Source: Bacteroidota bacterium
GTDB lineage: Bacteria > Bacteroidota > Bacteroidia > Chitinophagales > Chitinophagaceae
Length of the DNA stretch: 6,283 nt
Direction of reading: 5' to 3'
Assembly: GCA_030831005.1 (NCBI GenBank)
Contig: JAURLW010000031.1
Coordinates: forward strand, 1 to 6,283
Shown here: positions 5,102 through 6,283 of the stretch, in pieces
How the letters are laid out: every line of letters begins with the position of its first letter
Numbering within the stretch: position 1 is the first letter of the stretch
Position numbers and translations under genes: made by a program
Notes under the pieces: generated by a model
Told to the model about the DNA's origin: nothing
Database searches by the model: none
The model's input: the letters and a program-made list of their open reading frames with translations, nothing else

Positions 5102-5959
5102 ATGAGGCAGCTAAAGATTGCCACCCAGATTACCAATAGGGACTCTCAGGCGGTAGAAAAATATCTTCAAGAAATCAGTAAAATCTCTATGATTACACCT
5201 GAGGAAGAAACTACTCTTGCCTTGAAAATACACATGGGTGATCAACGCGCTCTTGATAAACTAGTTCAATCCAACCTTCGTTTTGTTGTTTCGGTAGCTA
5301 AACAGTATCAACACCAAGGTTTGTCTTTAAGTGATTTAATTAATGAAGGTAATTTAGGTTTGATTAAAGCTGCACAGCGTTTCGATGAAACAAAAGGTTT
5401 TAAATTTATCTCCTATGCCGTTTGGTGGATTCGTCAATCTATTTTACAAGCACTTGCTGAGCAAGGTAGATTAGTGCGTTTGCCTCAAAATAAAATTGGT
5501 ACTTACAATAAAGCAAATAAGGCGTTTATTGCTTTTGAGCAAGAACATGAAAGGGAGCCTTCTACAGAAGAATTAGCGGTGATTTTAGAAATGAGTGAAA
5601 CAGAAGTAACTAATATCTTTACCAGCAATTCTCGTCATACATCTTTAGATGCACCTGTGCATGAAGCAGAAGATGTAGCAATGGGCGATTTATTAGCAGG
5701 TTCTAGCGATACGGATGATGATGTAATGAAAGATTCTTTGAGAGCTGAAATCAAACGTATATTGAAATCCTTAAGTCCAAGAGAAGCGGAAATTTTAGCT
5801 GCGTATTTTGGTTTAGATGGAGATGCTGGTCCTTCTATCGAAGAAATTGGAGAAAAATATGATCTTACTAAAGAACGTATTCGTCAAATTAAAGAACGTG
5901 CTATTAAGCGTTTACAAAAAACAAGATATAGCAACGCCTTAAAAGTTTATCTAGGTTAA
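5102..5959 (+). CDS. rpoD: Primary RNA polymerase sigma factor, Bacteroidota RpoD/SigA
   Basis: This housekeeping sigma factor directs RNA polymerase to most promoters. The 285-residue protein starts MRQLKIATQITNRDS and ends LKVYLG, both typical of the short Bacteroidota form lacking region 1.1 and the non-conserved insert. Region 1.2 is about 16-50. Region 2 is about 51-122, with the core-binding DLINEGNLGLIKAAQRFDE (78-96) and the melting and -7 recognition segment FKFISYAVWWIRQSILQAL (100-118). Region 3 is about 123-200, and an acidic stretch (about 190-208, including DTDDD) leads into region 4. The region 4.2 helix-turn-helix is about 245-272 (SIEEIGEKYDLTKERIRQI). Position 257 is Lys where many relatives have Arg (LTRER). 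ATG at 5102 is fixed by the family N-terminus and needs no Shine-Dalgarno. The gene is monocistronic: it has a candidate promoter upstream and a strong terminator 17 bases after the stop. Confidence 0.97.
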   Translation: MRQLKIATQITNRDSQAVEKYLQEISKISMITPEEETTLALKIHMGDQRALDKLVQSNLRFVVSVAKQYQHQGLSLSDLINEGNLGLIKAAQRFDETKGFKFISYAVWWIRQSILQALAEQGRLVRLPQNKIGTYNKANKAFIAFEQEHEREPSTEELAVILEMSETEVTNIFTSNSRHTSLDAPVHEAEDVAMGDLLAGSSDTDDDVMKDSLRAEIKRILKSLSPREAEILAAYFGLDGDAGPSIEEIGEKYDLTKERIRQIKERAIKRLQKTRYSNALKVYLG

Positions 5960-5976
5960 TCTAATCCTATAAAAAT

Positions 5977-6002
5977 AAAAAACGCTCATTCGAGCGTTTT
6001 TT
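5977..6002 (+). terminator. Intrinsic terminator of rpoD
   Basis: An 11-bp perfect stem, AAAAAACGCTC / GAGCGTTTTTT, has a 4-base loop (5988-5991) and is followed by a T-rich run to 6010. It is a classic Rho-independent terminator for the rightward rpoD transcript and insulates hutI, whose start is 12 bases beyond the stem. Confidence 0.93.
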
Positions 6003-6014
6003 TTATTTTTGAGT

Positions 6015-6283
6015 ATGCAAACAATTTTTACCCATATCCAATCGCTTTTTGGTATTCAAAACGAATTATTACCGTCAATAAAAGGTCGTGATTTGAATAA
6101 AGTTGAACACATAGATCAGGCATGGTTGTTAATTGAAGATGATCGAATTGTTGATTTTGGATCTATGGAGCATTACCCTAGTGGCAACTATGATAAGGAG
6201 ATCAATGTTAGTGGTCAGCTTGTTTTTCCAACTTGGTGCGATTCGCATACGCACTTAGTTTTTCCTAAAACTAGAGAAGAGGA
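6015..6283 (+). CDS. hutI: Imidazolonepropionase (5' part, runs off the window)
   Basis: HutI hydrolyses 4-imidazolone-5-propanoate to N-formimidoyl-L-glutamate, the third step of histidine degradation, using an amidohydrolase metal centre. Only 89 codons are present of a protein usually a little over 400 residues long. What is visible is the small N-terminal beta-sandwich (AWLLIEDDRIVDFGSM, about 36-51) and the entry to the barrel, LVFPTWCDSHTHLVFPKTREE (about 69-89), whose H78-T-H80 is the metal-binding HxH. The DSHTHLVF...TRE context is specific to imidazolonepropionases rather than amidohydrolases in general. ATG at 6015 is the first start after the rpoD terminator. Other hut genes would lie beyond the right edge, if present. 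Confidence 0.9.
   Translation, partial: MQTIFTHIQSLFGIQNELLPSIKGRDLNKVEHIDQAWLLIEDDRIVDFGSMEHYPSGNYDKEINVSGQLVFPTWCDSHTHLVFPKTREE

Overview
The window reads as an ordinary stretch of core chromosome from an AT-rich member of the Bacteroidota, possibly the Chitinophagaceae; the family is an impression, not a computed placement. Three things support the phylum. The primary sigma factor is the short form of about 285 residues, without region 1.1, that is characteristic of this phylum. Several genes are preceded by the Bacteroidota -7 element TAnnTTTG, and one has the full TTG-N19-TAnnTTTG promoter. Shine-Dalgarno sequences are essentially absent.

Layout. Positions 1-161 hold the 3' end of an unidentified rightward gene, probably an outer-membrane beta-barrel protein. 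It converges on a leftward run, in transcription order pyrR (UMP-forming phosphoribosyltransferase/regulator), pyrB (aspartate carbamoyltransferase), accD (carboxyltransferase beta subunit of acetyl-CoA carboxylase) and smpB (tmRNA-binding protein). pyrR and pyrB are 35 bases apart and look like one transcription unit. accD has its own -7 element, and a hairpin separates accD from smpB. Divergent from pyrR is a small rightward gene for a probable NTF2-like protein, which ends at a strong bidirectional terminator shared with a leftward glutaryl-CoA-dehydrogenase-type acyl-CoA dehydrogenase gene. A 289-base AT-rich divergent region with two clean inverted repeats separates that gene from the rightward rpoD gene. 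rpoD ends at a strong terminator, and the 5' end of hutI (histidine degradation) runs off the right edge.

The genes do not form one pathway. They cover pyrimidine synthesis, fatty-acid synthesis, ribosome rescue, acyl-CoA or amino-acid catabolism and general transcription. I see no mobile element, CRISPR array, RNA gene or defence system, and no clear novel system. The points most worth a second look are regulatory: the perfect 13-bp inverted repeat and the TTTA(C/G)TAAA repeats upstream of rpoD, a near-identical promoter-like block shared by rpoD and pyrR, and two TTG-started genes (smpB, pyrR) whose start codon overlaps the TGA of a short upstream ATG reading frame.
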